A DNA stretch of 64,000 nucleotides from Deltaproteobacteria bacterium. GTDB lineage: Bacteria; Desulfobacterota; Deferrisomatia; Deferrisomatales; JACRMM01. Made by a program: the position numbers and the translations under genes. The first letter of the stretch is position 1, and each line of letters opens with the position of its first letter. The DNA is taken from NCBI GenBank assembly GCA_016214985.1, contig JACRMM010000022.1, positions 1 through 64,000 on the forward strand, read 5' to 3'. Below, in pieces: positions 52,310-61,389 of this stretch. The notes under the pieces were generated by a model. That model saw nothing but the letters and a program-made list of their open reading frames with translations, made no database searches and was not told the origin of the DNA.

Positions 52310-53713
52310 TCAGCCGCCCTCCAACCGCCGGCGCTTACGCCAAAGCGTCGACGCGTCGATTCCGAGCTCCCGGGCCGCCTCATCCAGCGTCGCCGACCGT
52401 GCCAAGACGCGGCGCAGGTGCTCGGTCTCGATCTCCTCCAGTGTGAAGGTGCCGCCGAGGCTCGGGCCCGGCGGGGGCTGTCCGGCGATGCGGTCGGGGA
52501 ACGCGGGCGGCTCCAGGACCGAGCCTGGCCACAGGATCAGGGCCCGCTCGATGGCGTTTCGCAGCTCCCGGACGTTGCCTGGCCACGGGTAGGCGAGCAG
52601 CACGTCCTCCGCCGCCGGGGAGAGTTCCGGGAGAGGCTTCTTGGCCGCCTGGGCGAAGAACGCCGAGAAGTCGCGGGCGAGGGGAAGAATGTCCTCTTGC
52701 CGTTCGCGAAGCGGCGGGATGGTTACTTCGATGACGTTGAGGCGGTACAACAGGTCCTCCCGGAAGCGCCCCTGCCGTACTTCTGTGTCCAGGTCGCGGT
52801 TGGTCGCGGCCACGACCCGGACGTCGACGGTGCGCGTCCGGGTCTCGCCCAAGCGCTCGAACTGCTTCTCCTGCAGGAATCGCAGGAGCTTTGCCTGGAG
52901 GGTGACTGGGATCTCGCTGATCTCGTCGAGAAAGAGCGTTCCGCTCTCCGCTGCCTCGACCTTGCCGGGCTGATCGCGGTGGGCGCCGGTGAACGCTCCC
53001 CGGGCATGTCCGAAGAGCTCGCTCGCCAATAGTTCCTCGGACAGGGTCGGGCAATTGACGACGACGAAGGGCGCCTGGCGGCGGGGGCTCCAGGCGTGGA
53101 GGGCGCGGGCGAAGACGCTCTTGCCGGTGCCGCTCTCGCCCCGGAGAAGGACCGCGGCATCGGAACCCGCTGCGCGGCGGAGCACTTGCAGGGCGGCCTG
53201 CATCGCGGCGGACCGAGTACCGAGGTCGGCGTCGGGCACCGCCTCCCCGAGGCGGGCCTGGAGGTCTACCACCTGTCGCTCCAGGCGGCGCACTTCGAGC
53301 ACCCGGTCGACCACGTGCCGGATCTGGGCCGGGTCGAAGGGCTTGGCGAGGTAGTCTCGGGCGCCGAGGCGGATCGCCTGGACCGCGGTCCGGACCGTGG
53401 CGTAGGCCGTGACCACGACCACCTCCAGGTTCGGGTTTTCGGCCAGGAGCTCGGGAAGTAAAGCCAGCCCGTCTTCTTCGCCGAGGCGCAGATCCAGGAA
53501 GGCGAGGTCGTACGTGCGGTTGCGCACCGCGGCCACGGCCGCGGACCGCGAGGCCGCCTGGCCGACCGCGCAGTCCATGGCCTCCAGGCAGGTGGCTAGG
53601 GTCGCCCGAATGTTCTTCTCGTCGTCCACAACGAGCACCCGCAGCGGGCGGGAGCCTTCCACGGGCTCAATGGTCTCCGCCCCCTCCCTCGGTGGCCCGC
53701 CCGGAAGGTTCAC
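52310..53713 (-). CDS. AlgB/NtrC-family sigma-54-dependent response regulator, 467 aa
   Basis: A receiver domain with D74 ([13 protein letters not shown]), a central AAA+ domain with Walker A GESGTGKS (192-199) and the sigma-54-contacting GAFTGA loop (239-244, intact), and a C-terminal Fis-type helix-turn-helix (about 440-467; [20 protein letters not shown]). It belongs to the AlgB-like group. The GTG start has a poor ribosome site; it follows the diguanylate cyclase gene by 28 bases and is probably read from that operon. It converges on the KinB-like kinase and is the only sigma-54 activator in the window, so it most likely drives the -24/-12 promoters of kdp and the KimA-type permease. Confidence 0.9.
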   Translation of the reverse strand: MNLPGGPPREGAETIEPVEGSRPLRVLVVDDEKNIRATLATCLEAMDCAVGQAASRSAAVAAVRNRTYDLAFLDLRLGEEDGLALLPELLAENPNLEVVVVTAYATVRTAVQAIRLGARDYLAKPFDPAQIRHVVDRVLEVRRLERQVVDLQARLGEAVPDADLGTRSAAMQAALQVLRRAAGSDAAVLLRGESGTGKSVFARALHAWSPRRQAPFVVVNCPTLSEELLASELFGHARGAFTGAHRDQPGKVEAAESGTLFLDEISEIPVTLQAKLLRFLQEKQFERLGETRTRTVDVRVVAATNRDLDTEVRQGRFREDLLYRLNVIEVTIPPLRERQEDILPLARDFSAFFAQAAKKPLPELSPAAEDVLLAYPWPGNVRELRNAIERALILWPGSVLEPPAFPDRIAGQPPPGPSLGGTFTLEEIETEHLRRVLARSATLDEAARELGIDASTLWRKRRRLEGG

Positions 53714-53741
53714 GGGTGACCGCGACGTTCTGGACGTCGTG

Positions 53742-55814
53742 TCACTTCCACGAGGCGTACTCGCGGATCTCAGAGAAGGTGATCACCCGGTTGCGGCCGG
53801 TCTCCTTGGCCGCGTAGAGGGCTTGGTCGGCGCGGGCCATCAGGGTGTCGGCGGTGTCCTTCTCGCCCTCCAGCACGGAGACCCCGATGCTGACGCGGAC
53901 CGCGATCGGCTTCCCCTCCCAGGGTACTTTCAGTCCCTCGATCCCGACGCGGATGCGCTCGGCCACGGCACCCGCGCCCGGCTCGTCGGTGCTGGGCAGA
54001 AGCAGCGCGAACTCTTCGCCGCCGTGGCGGGCCACGAGGTCAGTGTCCCGAGCAAAGTCCCGAAGCGACTTGGCGACGGCGCGAAGGACCTCGTCTCCGC
54101 CCGGGTGCCCGAAGCGGTCGTTGATCTTCTTGAAGTGGTCCACGTCGAGGACGAGCAGCGCCAGGGGGTGCTCGTAGCGGCGGCAGCGGCGCACTTCTTC
54201 GGCGAGGCGGTCCAGCAGGATCCGGCGGTTCGCAAGCCCGGTGAGTCCGTCGGTGGCGGCCAGGTGCCGCAGCTGCTCCAGGGATTGGAGTTGGAGGATG
54301 GCCTGGGCGGTCTGCTGGGCCAGGATGTCGCAGAAGGCCACGGCAGAGGGGTCGAAGGCGCGCCGGGACGAGGAGCCGAGGCACAGCACCCCGAGGGTCT
54401 CGCCGTGGGCTTCCAGGGGGTGGATCAGCACGCTCGGGAACTCGGGTACCTTGAGGGACCCGGCAAAGAGCGGTCGACGCGAATGCCCCCGGATGTCGCC
54501 GTAGTGCAGGTACTGGCGGCTCGTCAGCACCCAGCCTGCGAGCCCCTCCTCGGGGCTGAACCGCTCGCCCCGAAGCTGCGCCCACTGCTCCGAGCCGAGC
54601 GCCTCGATGGAGAGGGTGCCGTCCCCGTCCAAGAGCGCGGAGGCGGAGAAATCGGGCTGGACCCGCTCCTGGATCGTCGTGAGCACGAGGTCCAGGAGCT
54701 CGCCGTGGGAGGCGCAGCCGCCCAGCCGCTTCGAGAACTCGTGGAGGCTCTTGAAGTCGCGAGCCTCCCGCTTGACCTGCTCCAGCGTCCGGATCTGGGA
54801 GAGGATGGTGGACACCTGATGGGACGCGACCCGGAGCATGGTTACCTGGGCTTCGCTGAACGCGTCTTCCCGGAGGCTGTCCACGGCCAGCACCCCCTCG
54901 ACCTCGTCCCCCTCCAAGAGCGGGACGCCGAGGAAGCTTCGAACCGACACGTTGCCCCGGTAGTAGCCGAGCCGGCCGGGATCGGAGAGGCGTCCGATCC
55001 TCAGCTCCTTCTTGTTCTTCAGGATCCAGTGGAAGGCGGTGCCGTCGAGCGAGAGCACGCCTTCTTCCCGGATGCTGTGGCTGTCGGACACCATCTCCCG
55101 CACGTAGAGCTCGCCCCTCGGCGTCTTCAGGGCGAGCACGGCACCGTGGGCGCCGGCGTTCTCCTTGACCTCCTGCAGGTAGGGGTACAGGACGTCGTCC
55201 AGGCGCGACAGGTCCCCCTTCTTCTCCGACCCGCAGCCCACGGCCCGCGCGGACAGGTGCTCGGCGTCGAGGCGCAGCTTCTCCAGAGCGAGCTGCAGCC
55301 GGCGTGAGCGGCGCCGCTCGACAGCGAGTACGGCGCCGCAGGTGACGGCGAGGAGCTCCAGCCACAGCAGGTTCGGGAGCCGTTCCAGGAGGGCTGGCAC
55401 CCACCCAGGACCCGAGGGTGGGACGAACACCGTGGCCAGCGGAAGCGCCAGCAGGCCGGGCAGCGGCACGCTTCCGGCCAGGGCGACCACAAGCACGCCG
55501 TAGGCGAAGGAGGGGCGACCAAAGCTGGTGAGCTGAACTGCGGTGGATACGGCGAGCATGGCGAGGAGCCCCACCTCGACCCGCTCGACGTCGGGGGCCT
55601 GGGGCCCGGTCACCAGGCAGCGGATGCGCCAGACGAAGTGGCCTAGGAACGCGGCGAGCGCCGCCAGGGTCAAGGGGCTCGCCGCGCTCTCGGGCGAGAA
55701 GAAGCCCGCGAGAAGCGCGGCTCCGTAGAGGGAGGGGATCAGGGTCCGGATTGCCAGGGGGCCGAGCTTGGGGCCCTGGCGATCCTTCCGCCGGGGCTCA
55801 GCGGCGCTGGGCAT
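53742..55814 (-). CDS. Membrane GAF-GGDEF diguanylate cyclase, 690 aa
   Basis: The first 170 residues hold several hydrophobic helices (ALLAGFFSPESAASPLTLAA, VLVVALAGSVPLPGLLALPL). Two GAF-like domains follow (about 205-350 and 355-505), then a GGDEF domain (about 520-680) with DVDHFKKINDRFGHPGGDE and the active-site VARHGGEEFALLLPS. The signature GGEEF is catalytically competent, and an RxxD inhibitory site is not obvious. It would make cyclic-di-GMP. Its start overlaps the ftsB stop by 17 bases. The sigma-54 activator gene follows, so cyclic-di-GMP signalling and the potassium regulator are cotranscribed. Confidence 0.88.
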   Translation of the reverse strand: MPSAAEPRRKDRQGPKLGPLAIRTLIPSLYGAALLAGFFSPESAASPLTLAALAAFLGHFVWRIRCLVTGPQAPDVERVEVGLLAMLAVSTAVQLTSFGRPSFAYGVLVVALAGSVPLPGLLALPLATVFVPPSGPGWVPALLERLPNLLWLELLAVTCGAVLAVERRRSRRLQLALEKLRLDAEHLSARAVGCGSEKKGDLSRLDDVLYPYLQEVKENAGAHGAVLALKTPRGELYVREMVSDSHSIREEGVLSLDGTAFHWILKNKKELRIGRLSDPGRLGYYRGNVSVRSFLGVPLLEGDEVEGVLAVDSLREDAFSEAQVTMLRVASHQVSTILSQIRTLEQVKREARDFKSLHEFSKRLGGCASHGELLDLVLTTIQERVQPDFSASALLDGDGTLSIEALGSEQWAQLRGERFSPEEGLAGWVLTSRQYLHYGDIRGHSRRPLFAGSLKVPEFPSVLIHPLEAHGETLGVLCLGSSSRRAFDPSAVAFCDILAQQTAQAILQLQSLEQLRHLAATDGLTGLANRRILLDRLAEEVRRCRRYEHPLALLVLDVDHFKKINDRFGHPGGDEVLRAVAKSLRDFARDTDLVARHGGEEFALLLPSTDEPGAGAVAERIRVGIEGLKVPWEGKPIAVRVSIGVSVLEGEKDTADTLMARADQALYAAKETGRNRVITFSEIREYASWK

Positions 55815-56097
55815 GATGCTCGGGCAACAGGAACACGGTCTCCCCCTTCTTGATCATGCCCAGGTCGTGGCGGGCGCGGGCCTCCAGGGACTTGGTGTTG
55901 CCCCGCAGATCGGCGATCTCCGCCTCGAGCTCGCGGCGCCGATCCCGGAGCTGCGCGATCTCGGAGGCGAGTTGCTGGCGCTCGGCCCGGAGGCGGCGAA
56001 CCTCTCGCAGACCCTGCCGGCCGAAGAGGGCGAGCGCCAGGAACGCCACGGTGAGCGCCACGATAAGGCCAATCACGATCTGTTCCCGTCGCGACAC
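55798..56097 (-). CDS. ftsB: FtsB/DivIC-like cell-division protein, 99 aa
   Basis: A bitopic septum protein. One membrane helix (IVIGLIVALTVAFLALALFG) is followed by a long coiled coil rich in Arg/Glu/Leu (LRAERQQLASEIAQLRDRRR) and the family's C-terminal motif ARHDLGMIKKGETVFLL. The GTG start was chosen because GGAGA lies 5 bases upstream and the product then has the usual length of about 100 residues. It lies 47 bases after the TPR gene and overlaps the start of the diguanylate cyclase gene. Confidence 0.85.
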   Translation of the reverse strand: MSRREQIVIGLIVALTVAFLALALFGRQGLREVRRLRAERQQLASEIAQLRDRRRELEAEIADLRGNTKSLEARARHDLGMIKKGETVFLLPEHHAQRR

Positions 56098-56144
56098 GCA
56101 CGTCTCCGGAGAAGAAAGGGGGATGACGCGGGGCGGGGTTGCCG

Positions 56145-59111
56145 TCACGTGCCGGGGATCGACGACAGGGCCTCCAGGCGCTGGCGAGCCTGCCCGGCCC
56201 ACGGCTCCGGACCCTCGCGCGCCACGGTCCGATACACGCCGCGAGCTTGATCCCGGTGCTGAGCTTCCGCCAAGGCTGCGGCGGCCTCCAGCAGGGCTTG
56301 GGCGGTCGCCGGATCGACGGGAGGATAGAGATACCCGATCCGAAGACAGGTTTCCAGGGCTTCCTCGGTCCGGCCCGCGGCTTTCTGGGCCCGAGCCAGC
56401 AGCCCGAGGGCCCGCAGCCCCTCCGGACCCAGACCGCCGGCCCCGGCCCTCTGGAGGGGCTCGAGGGCGTCGGCGGGGCGGCCGGCCTTGAGGAAGAGCT
56501 CCCCGAGATCCGCCTGGAGGGCGCGGCGCAGCTCGAGATCCCCGGCCGGGGCCGCATCGGCCGCCCGCCGAAGGCGATCCGCCGCGCCTCCGACGTCGCC
56601 GAGGGCGCTGACGAGCCGCGCCGCCGCGCGCAGGGCCCGGCTCTGCCGAGCGCCCTCCGAGCGCTCGGCCAGCCGGTCCCAGGCCCGGGAGGCGTCCGCC
56701 GGCCGGGCGCTCGCCTCCCAGAGGCGCGCGAGTTCCTCGAGTGCCTCGGCGACGGCGGCACCGCTCCCGGCCGCCGCTGACTCCAGCGATGCTTCGGCCC
56801 GGGAGGGGTCCCCTGCGGTGAGCAGCCAGCGGCCGCCCTCCAGGTTCGCCCGGGTGGCTTCGTCGCTCGGCCCGAAGAGCGCGGCGGCGCGAGCGCTGGC
56901 CGCCGCGGCGGCCGCGGGCAGTCCGGCGGTTGCGCGGCCTTGGGCCAGGGCCCGGAAGAGCTCGGCCGCCCGCCGTGCTTCCGGGGAGCCGGGCTCGGCC
57001 GGGGCGAGGGCTCCCGCCGCTTGCTCGAGCTCGTCGAGACGGCCGAGCTTCGCCAGCGCGAGGCCTTCCCCGTATCGCGCCCCTGGGTCGTCCGGAAGGC
57101 TTCGGTACGCCGCGAGCGCCTCGGCGAAGCGATTCATCTCATAGAGGCAATCGGCTTTCTTGCCGAGGGCCTCTCGCTCCAGGTCGCCTCCGGGCGCCAG
57201 TGCGATCACCGCCTCCAGCCGGGGCAACGCGGCGGTGCAGTCACCTTTCTGGAGATCGAGCCACGCCAGGGTGTTCTGGGCGCGCGCTGCGTACGGGCCT
57301 CTCGGCTCCTCGGCCAGGGAGGCATCGAGCAGCCCCCTGGCCTTCGCGGATTCGCCGGAGCGGGCGAGCATGTACGCCCGGGAGAAGCGCCCCGCGCTCT
57401 TCGAGGACGCCGATGCGCCGCTGGTCTCGAGCTGGTCGAGCACCGCGAGCGCGGGGGTCACCGAACGGCGGTTGAATTCGGCCCGGGCCAGCGCGAGGAG
57501 GGCATTCCCCCGGTTGCCGTCATCCGGATGGTCCCGGAGCAGGCGGGTCAGCAGTGCCGTGGCTTCGTCCCAGCGCCGCCCCTGGAGCGCGATCCAGCCG
57601 CGGCGGTAGAGGGCGTCGGGGTAGGCGGGAGATCCTTCGGCCACGGCCTCGAAGGCGCGTCGCGCCGGCTCGGTCTGGCCAAGAGCCAGCCGCGCCCGGC
57701 CCAGGGCGAGCCACGCCGCGTCGCGGCCGGAGTACTCGGGGTCCAGGCGGAGGAGCTCCTCCAGGAGGTCCTGCGCCTGGCTGGGGGAGTCTGCCTCCAG
57801 CGCAGCCACCGCAGCGCCGTGCAAGGCCGCCGGCCACAGGGGACTGTCCTTCGGCACCCGGGCAAAGGTCGTGCGCGCCTCCTCGCTGCGGCCCAGGCGC
57901 GCCAGACACTGGGCCTTCAGGTACGTGCCGAGGGAGAGGGCGCCACCGGCTTCGGCCGGCGCTCCTTCGAGCCAGGTGAGGGCGCGACCGTAGGCTCCCT
58001 GCCCGTGCGCGGCCCAGGCCAGGTCCACGCGGGCTCTCGTGGCCCAGGGGCCCTCGCCAAGCTCTCTACAGGCAACCGCCGCCTTCTCGGCCTCCCCCGC
58101 GTCGAGCAGGGCACGCAGACGGCCGTAGCGCGCCCGCTCGGCGAGCTCGGGAGGGGGGGACGCGTCCAGGAGCCAGGCGAAGTGGTGCCCGGCTTCGCGG
58201 GGCTTGTGGACCTCGAGCAGCACGTAGCCCAGGGTCAGGCGGGCCCGTGGGATCGTCGGATGGTCCGGGAGCGCGAGGAGCAGGCGCAGCAGCGCCTGCT
58301 CGGCTCCGGCCAGGTCTCCTCCGTCGCGCAGGGCCACCGCCAGCGGGAAGAGCAGCGGGACCCGCGGCTCCGCCCGCTGCGGAGGCGAGCTCTCGATCGC
58401 TGCCCGCAGCCGGGTCCGGGCTTCGTTGACGTCGCCTCGGAGCAGCGCCCGAAGACCCAGCCACCCCTGCGCGTCGCCGGCCAGGATGCGGTCGTCTCCT
58501 CGGCTCACGGCCTCGGCGAGCGCCCTCGCCTCCTCGGATCGGCCGCTCGCGTCGAGTAGCCAGACGAGCCTCCAGGATGCCTCCTGGGCGCGGGAACCCC
58601 TCACGAGTCGCAGGAAGGCCAGTGTCTCCCGGGGGCTACCCCGCTGCCGGGCGACCTCCGCCAACCAGAACGCCGCGTCGCTTGCCTGGGGAGCCTCCGG
58701 GTGTTGCGCCCGAACCTCGGCGAACGTCGCCGCGGCTGCCTCGAGCCGGCCGGCGGAGAGGTCCAGCAGGCCGGAGGCGAGCAGCCCTTCCGGCGCTCCC
58801 ATGAGGCGGCTCCAGGCCGCGGAAAGGCGGTCCGCGAGAGCCGGCGCGGCGGGGATCGCAGGGGGTGCGGGCTCGATCCCGGCCAGGATCTCGGCTGCCG
58901 AAGGAGGCAACGGGCCCTGGCGGAGGGCCTCGGTCGCGAGCCGATGGAAGGCAGCGAGCGCTTCGGCGGGCAACGGTGCTGCGGGCGCCGGTTCCGCGCA
59001 CACGGGCCGAGCGAGAAGGGCGAGGCAGACCAGCGCGGCGGCGGACGCGAGCCGGCGCGTGCGGACCCGGCCGGGCCGCGCAGGTTCAGGGGTTGGCAGG
59101 GCCCCGGACAC
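56145..59111 (-). CDS. Large periplasmic TPR-repeat protein, 988 aa
   Basis: A signal peptide (RLASAAALVCLALLARPVCAEP) and then almost nothing but helical TPR-like repeats rich in Ala, Leu, Arg and Gly (for example AAFWLAEVARQRGSPRETLAFL, DALYRRGWIALQGRRWDEAT). TolA/PAL-associated YbgF-like repeats may be among them. It probably serves as a scaffold in the cell envelope. The GTG at 59111 overlaps the cytochrome c stop by 26 bases; no strong ribosome site is seen, so coupling is likely. FtsB follows. Partners are unknown. Confidence 0.78.
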   Translation of the reverse strand: MSGALPTPEPARPGRVRTRRLASAAALVCLALLARPVCAEPAPAAPLPAEALAAFHRLATEALRQGPLPPSAAEILAGIEPAPPAIPAAPALADRLSAAWSRLMGAPEGLLASGLLDLSAGRLEAAAATFAEVRAQHPEAPQASDAAFWLAEVARQRGSPRETLAFLRLVRGSRAQEASWRLVWLLDASGRSEEARALAEAVSRGDDRILAGDAQGWLGLRALLRGDVNEARTRLRAAIESSPPQRAEPRVPLLFPLAVALRDGGDLAGAEQALLRLLLALPDHPTIPRARLTLGYVLLEVHKPREAGHHFAWLLDASPPPELAERARYGRLRALLDAGEAEKAAVACRELGEGPWATRARVDLAWAAHGQGAYGRALTWLEGAPAEAGGALSLGTYLKAQCLARLGRSEEARTTFARVPKDSPLWPAALHGAAVAALEADSPSQAQDLLEELLRLDPEYSGRDAAWLALGRARLALGQTEPARRAFEAVAEGSPAYPDALYRRGWIALQGRRWDEATALLTRLLRDHPDDGNRGNALLALARAEFNRRSVTPALAVLDQLETSGASASSKSAGRFSRAYMLARSGESAKARGLLDASLAEEPRGPYAARAQNTLAWLDLQKGDCTAALPRLEAVIALAPGGDLEREALGKKADCLYEMNRFAEALAAYRSLPDDPGARYGEGLALAKLGRLDELEQAAGALAPAEPGSPEARRAAELFRALAQGRATAGLPAAAAAASARAAALFGPSDEATRANLEGGRWLLTAGDPSRAEASLESAAAGSGAAVAEALEELARLWEASARPADASRAWDRLAERSEGARQSRALRAAARLVSALGDVGGAADRLRRAADAAPAGDLELRRALQADLGELFLKAGRPADALEPLQRAGAGGLGPEGLRALGLLARAQKAAGRTEEALETCLRIGYLYPPVDPATAQALLEAAAALAEAQHRDQARGVYRTVAREGPEPWAGQARQRLEALSSIPGT

Positions 59112-59376
59112 GGCTGAGGTACTCGACGATCATCTGTGCCTCCGGGTCTCCCAGCGTGCCGCCGGCGTAGCCCTTCATGCGGTCCACCGTCTTCTGCCAG
59201 CTCGCCCGATCCTTGGTCTTTCGCAGCGGCCGATCCAAGGGGTGGCAACGAGAACAGTGGGTTTCGAAGAGACTCTTGGCCGCGTTCGCGTCAAAGGATG
59301 CCGAGGCGGCCGCGGCGCCGGCTGCGAGGCTCACGGCGACGAAGACGGAGCAGAGGAAGGCGGGACGACGCTTCAT
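59086..59376 (-). CDS. Small periplasmic c-type cytochrome, 96 aa
   Basis: A class I monohaem cytochrome. A signal peptide (AFLCSVFVAVSLAAGAAAAS) is followed by one haem site, CSRCH (C41, C44, H45), and a likely distal Met in VDRMKGYAGG. The ATG at 59376 has AAGGAG 7 bases upstream. It heads the minus-strand unit cytochrome - TPR - ftsB - diguanylate cyclase - sigma-54 activator. It is a probable electron carrier. Confidence 0.88.
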   Translation of the reverse strand: MKRRPAFLCSVFVAVSLAAGAAAASASFDANAAKSLFETHCSRCHPLDRPLRKTKDRASWQKTVDRMKGYAGGTLGDPEAQMIVEYLSRVRGPANP

Positions 59377-59459
59377 CGTGGGCTCCTTGGGCGAGGTTCG
59401 CACGAAATCGGATTGTAGCACCGGGGGCCGGGGCGGAGAAGCGTCCGCGCGGCTTCAGA

Positions 59460-60614
59460 TCACGCCGCGGTCGAGCGAGCCACCTCCTGCAGGAACGAGG
59501 TGACGTGGTGCGCGTAGAGAGGGTATTCGACGAGGAAGGCGTCGTGGCCGTAATCGCTGTCGACGCGCACGTGCTGCACGTCCCTTCCTGCGCTGCGCAG
59601 ATGCTCCTCCATGCGGTCTGTATCCGACGGCGGGTAGAGCCAGTCGGCTGCAAAGGTGACGAAGAGCAGGCGTGCCTTGACCTGGGCCAGCGCCTCCTGC
59701 ATGCCGCCCGAGAACCCGTCGCCCAGGTCGAAGGCGTCGAGGGCCTTGGTGATGTAGAGGTAGCTGTTTGCGTCGAAGCGGTCCGTGAAGCTGTACCCGT
59801 TGTAGTGCAGGTAGCGCTCTACGTCGTACTGGGCGGTGAACGCGTAGATGCCTTCCCGGCCCGAGATGCGCCGGTCGAACTTCCGGCGCATGGAGGCTTC
59901 GCTCAGGAAGGTCATGTGGCCGATCATACGGGCCACCGCGAGCCCGTCACGGGGCGGCTCCTGCCCGTAGTACCGCCCGCCCCTCCAGTTGGGGTCGCTC
60001 ATGATCGCCCGGCGTCCGATCTTGTTGAACCCGATGGACAGAGGCGAGGAGGCCCCCGTCGTCGAGATCGGCACCGCCGAGCGCACGCGGTCCGGGTAGC
60101 GGACCGCCCACTCGAGCGCTTGCATCCCGCCCATGGAGCCCCCGATCACGCACAGGAGGCGCTCGATCCCCAGCCGGTCCAGGAGCAGTGCCTGCACCTT
60201 GACCATGTCGCGCACGGTGATGACGGGAAAGTCCATGGCGAAGGGGCGGCCGGTGCGGGGGTTCGTGCTCGAGGGGCCGGTCGTCCCCTTGCAGCTCCCG
60301 AGCACGTTCGCGCAGAGCACGAAGTAGCGGTCGGTGTCCAGGGGACGGCCCGGCCCGATCATCGGGTCCCACCACCCGCGCTTTCGGTCGTCCGGGGAGT
60401 GGAGGCCCGCGGCGTGCGCGTCGCCGGAGAGGGCGTGGCACACGAGCACCGCGTTGGAGCGATCCGGCGCGAGCGTTCCGTACGTCTCGAAAGCGACGTC
60501 GATCGGCCCCAGGATTCGACCGCTCTGCAGGTAGAGCTCGTCGGGCGGCTCGCACACGACGACCTTCTGGGGCGTTACGAGACCTACCCCTTCGCTCGGA
60601 GGCGAATGGTTCAA
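59460..60614 (-). CDS. metX: Homoserine O-acetyltransferase, 384 aa
   Basis: An alpha/beta-hydrolase-fold acyltransferase of methionine synthesis. It shows VCHALSGDAHAAG near 62, the nucleophile elbow GGSMGGMQALEWAVRYP near 155 and the catalytic Asp/His segments FAADWLYPP and DYGHDAFLVEYP near 320 and 353. The TTG at 60614 was chosen because AGGAGG lies 7 bases upstream and no ATG fits the conserved N-terminus. A near-consensus promoter lies about 110 bases upstream. Acetyl versus succinyl specificity cannot be settled by eye. Confidence 0.93.
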   Translation of the reverse strand: MNHSPPSEGVGLVTPQKVVVCEPPDELYLQSGRILGPIDVAFETYGTLAPDRSNAVLVCHALSGDAHAAGLHSPDDRKRGWWDPMIGPGRPLDTDRYFVLCANVLGSCKGTTGPSSTNPRTGRPFAMDFPVITVRDMVKVQALLLDRLGIERLLCVIGGSMGGMQALEWAVRYPDRVRSAVPISTTGASSPLSIGFNKIGRRAIMSDPNWRGGRYYGQEPPRDGLAVARMIGHMTFLSEASMRRKFDRRISGREGIYAFTAQYDVERYLHYNGYSFTDRFDANSYLYITKALDAFDLGDGFSGGMQEALAQVKARLLFVTFAADWLYPPSDTDRMEEHLRSAGRDVQHVRVDSDYGHDAFLVEYPLYAHHVTSFLQEVARSTAA

Positions 60615-60927
60615 TCCGAGACCTCCTCGGACCGGCGACGGCCACCGTGGCGTTCCAAGGCCCAGTTCCCCCACCACTCTCGAGTCGAGGTTTTGGCCGG
60701 AACATTGCCGACCGCCTCGGTGTTTATATCACCCGCCTCCGGCGAGTGTCAAAAGCGCACTCCGACAGGGCCCTGGCTGGAAATCCCCGCGATGGCGGAA
60801 GCCAAAAAAAGAAGAACAGGGGTAGAACCATTGCTGGTGTCTAGTCCCTGCTCTTCCGGGGGGGCGCGGAAGGCCGCCGTCCCGGCGACCGTGTGAGGAT
60901 GGTTTATAGACGGGTCACGAGCTGCCG
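60615..60927. other. Leader and upstream region of metX
   Basis: Contains the metX promoter and a leader of about 100 bases able to form GC hairpins (for example GCCAC-GGTGGC near 60642). I looked for SAM-I and SAM-II riboswitch signatures and did not recognise one. A run of seven A (T on the minus strand) near 60805 lies downstream of the Fur gene and could help end its transcript. Confidence 0.45.
60723..60752 (-). promoter_or_regulatory. Sigma-70 promoter of metX
   Basis: On the minus strand TTGACA (60747-60752) and TATAAA (60723-60728) with an 18-base spacer. It is the clearest sigma-70 promoter in the window. Confidence 0.75.
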
Positions 60928-61389
60928 TCAAGAAATTTTCTTGCACCGGGGGCAAAGGCCGTAGAGCTCGAGGCGGTGGTAGGTCACTGAGAACCCCCGG
61001 CTGCCCGCGATCTCGTCTTGGAGACGCTCGATGGTCGGGTTCTCGAACTCCTGGATGTCGCCGCAGGCCAGGCAGATCAGGTGGTCGTGGTGCTCCGTGC
61101 CCACGCCCGGCTCGTAGCGGATCCGCCCCTCGTGGAAGCGGCGTTCCTTGGCGATGCCGGCCTGGACGAACAGACCCATGCACCGGTAGACGGTCGCCGC
61201 ACCGATGGAGCGGTGCGCGTCTCGGACCCGCTCGCAGAGCTCCTCCACGCTCACGTGCGCGTCGGCAGCCAGAAACGCCTCGAGCACGGCGTCCCTCTGG
61301 CGGGTCGACCGGAGTCCCCGGTGCTCGAGGTGGCTGCGCAGCCGCGCCTTGGCCTCGCGTAGCCGGGTGGCGCGGTCCTCGCCCGTCAC
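60928..61389 (-). CDS. Fur/PerR-family metalloregulator, 153 aa
   Basis: An N-terminal winged helix (RHRGLRSTRQRDAVLEAFL-like wording, then GAATVYRCMGLFVQAGI near 65) and a C-terminal dimer domain with HHDHLICLACGD near 100 and CPRC near 147; the two CxxC pairs form the structural zinc site. It is closer to PerR/Fur with short spacing than to Zur. The GTG overlaps the flavin reductase stop by four bases, so the two are cotranslated. A rubrerythrin-like gene lies divergent beyond them, which supports a peroxide or iron response role. Confidence 0.87.
   Translation of the reverse strand: MTGEDRATRLREAKARLRSHLEHRGLRSTRQRDAVLEAFLAADAHVSVEELCERVRDAHRSIGAATVYRCMGLFVQAGIAKERRFHEGRIRYEPGVGTEHHDHLICLACGDIQEFENPTIERLQDEIAGSRGFSVTYHRLELYGLCPRCKKIS

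Noticed and set aside
60615-60722. A SAM riboswitch before metX
   Set aside because: Neither SAM-I nor SAM-II consensus segments could be found by eye.
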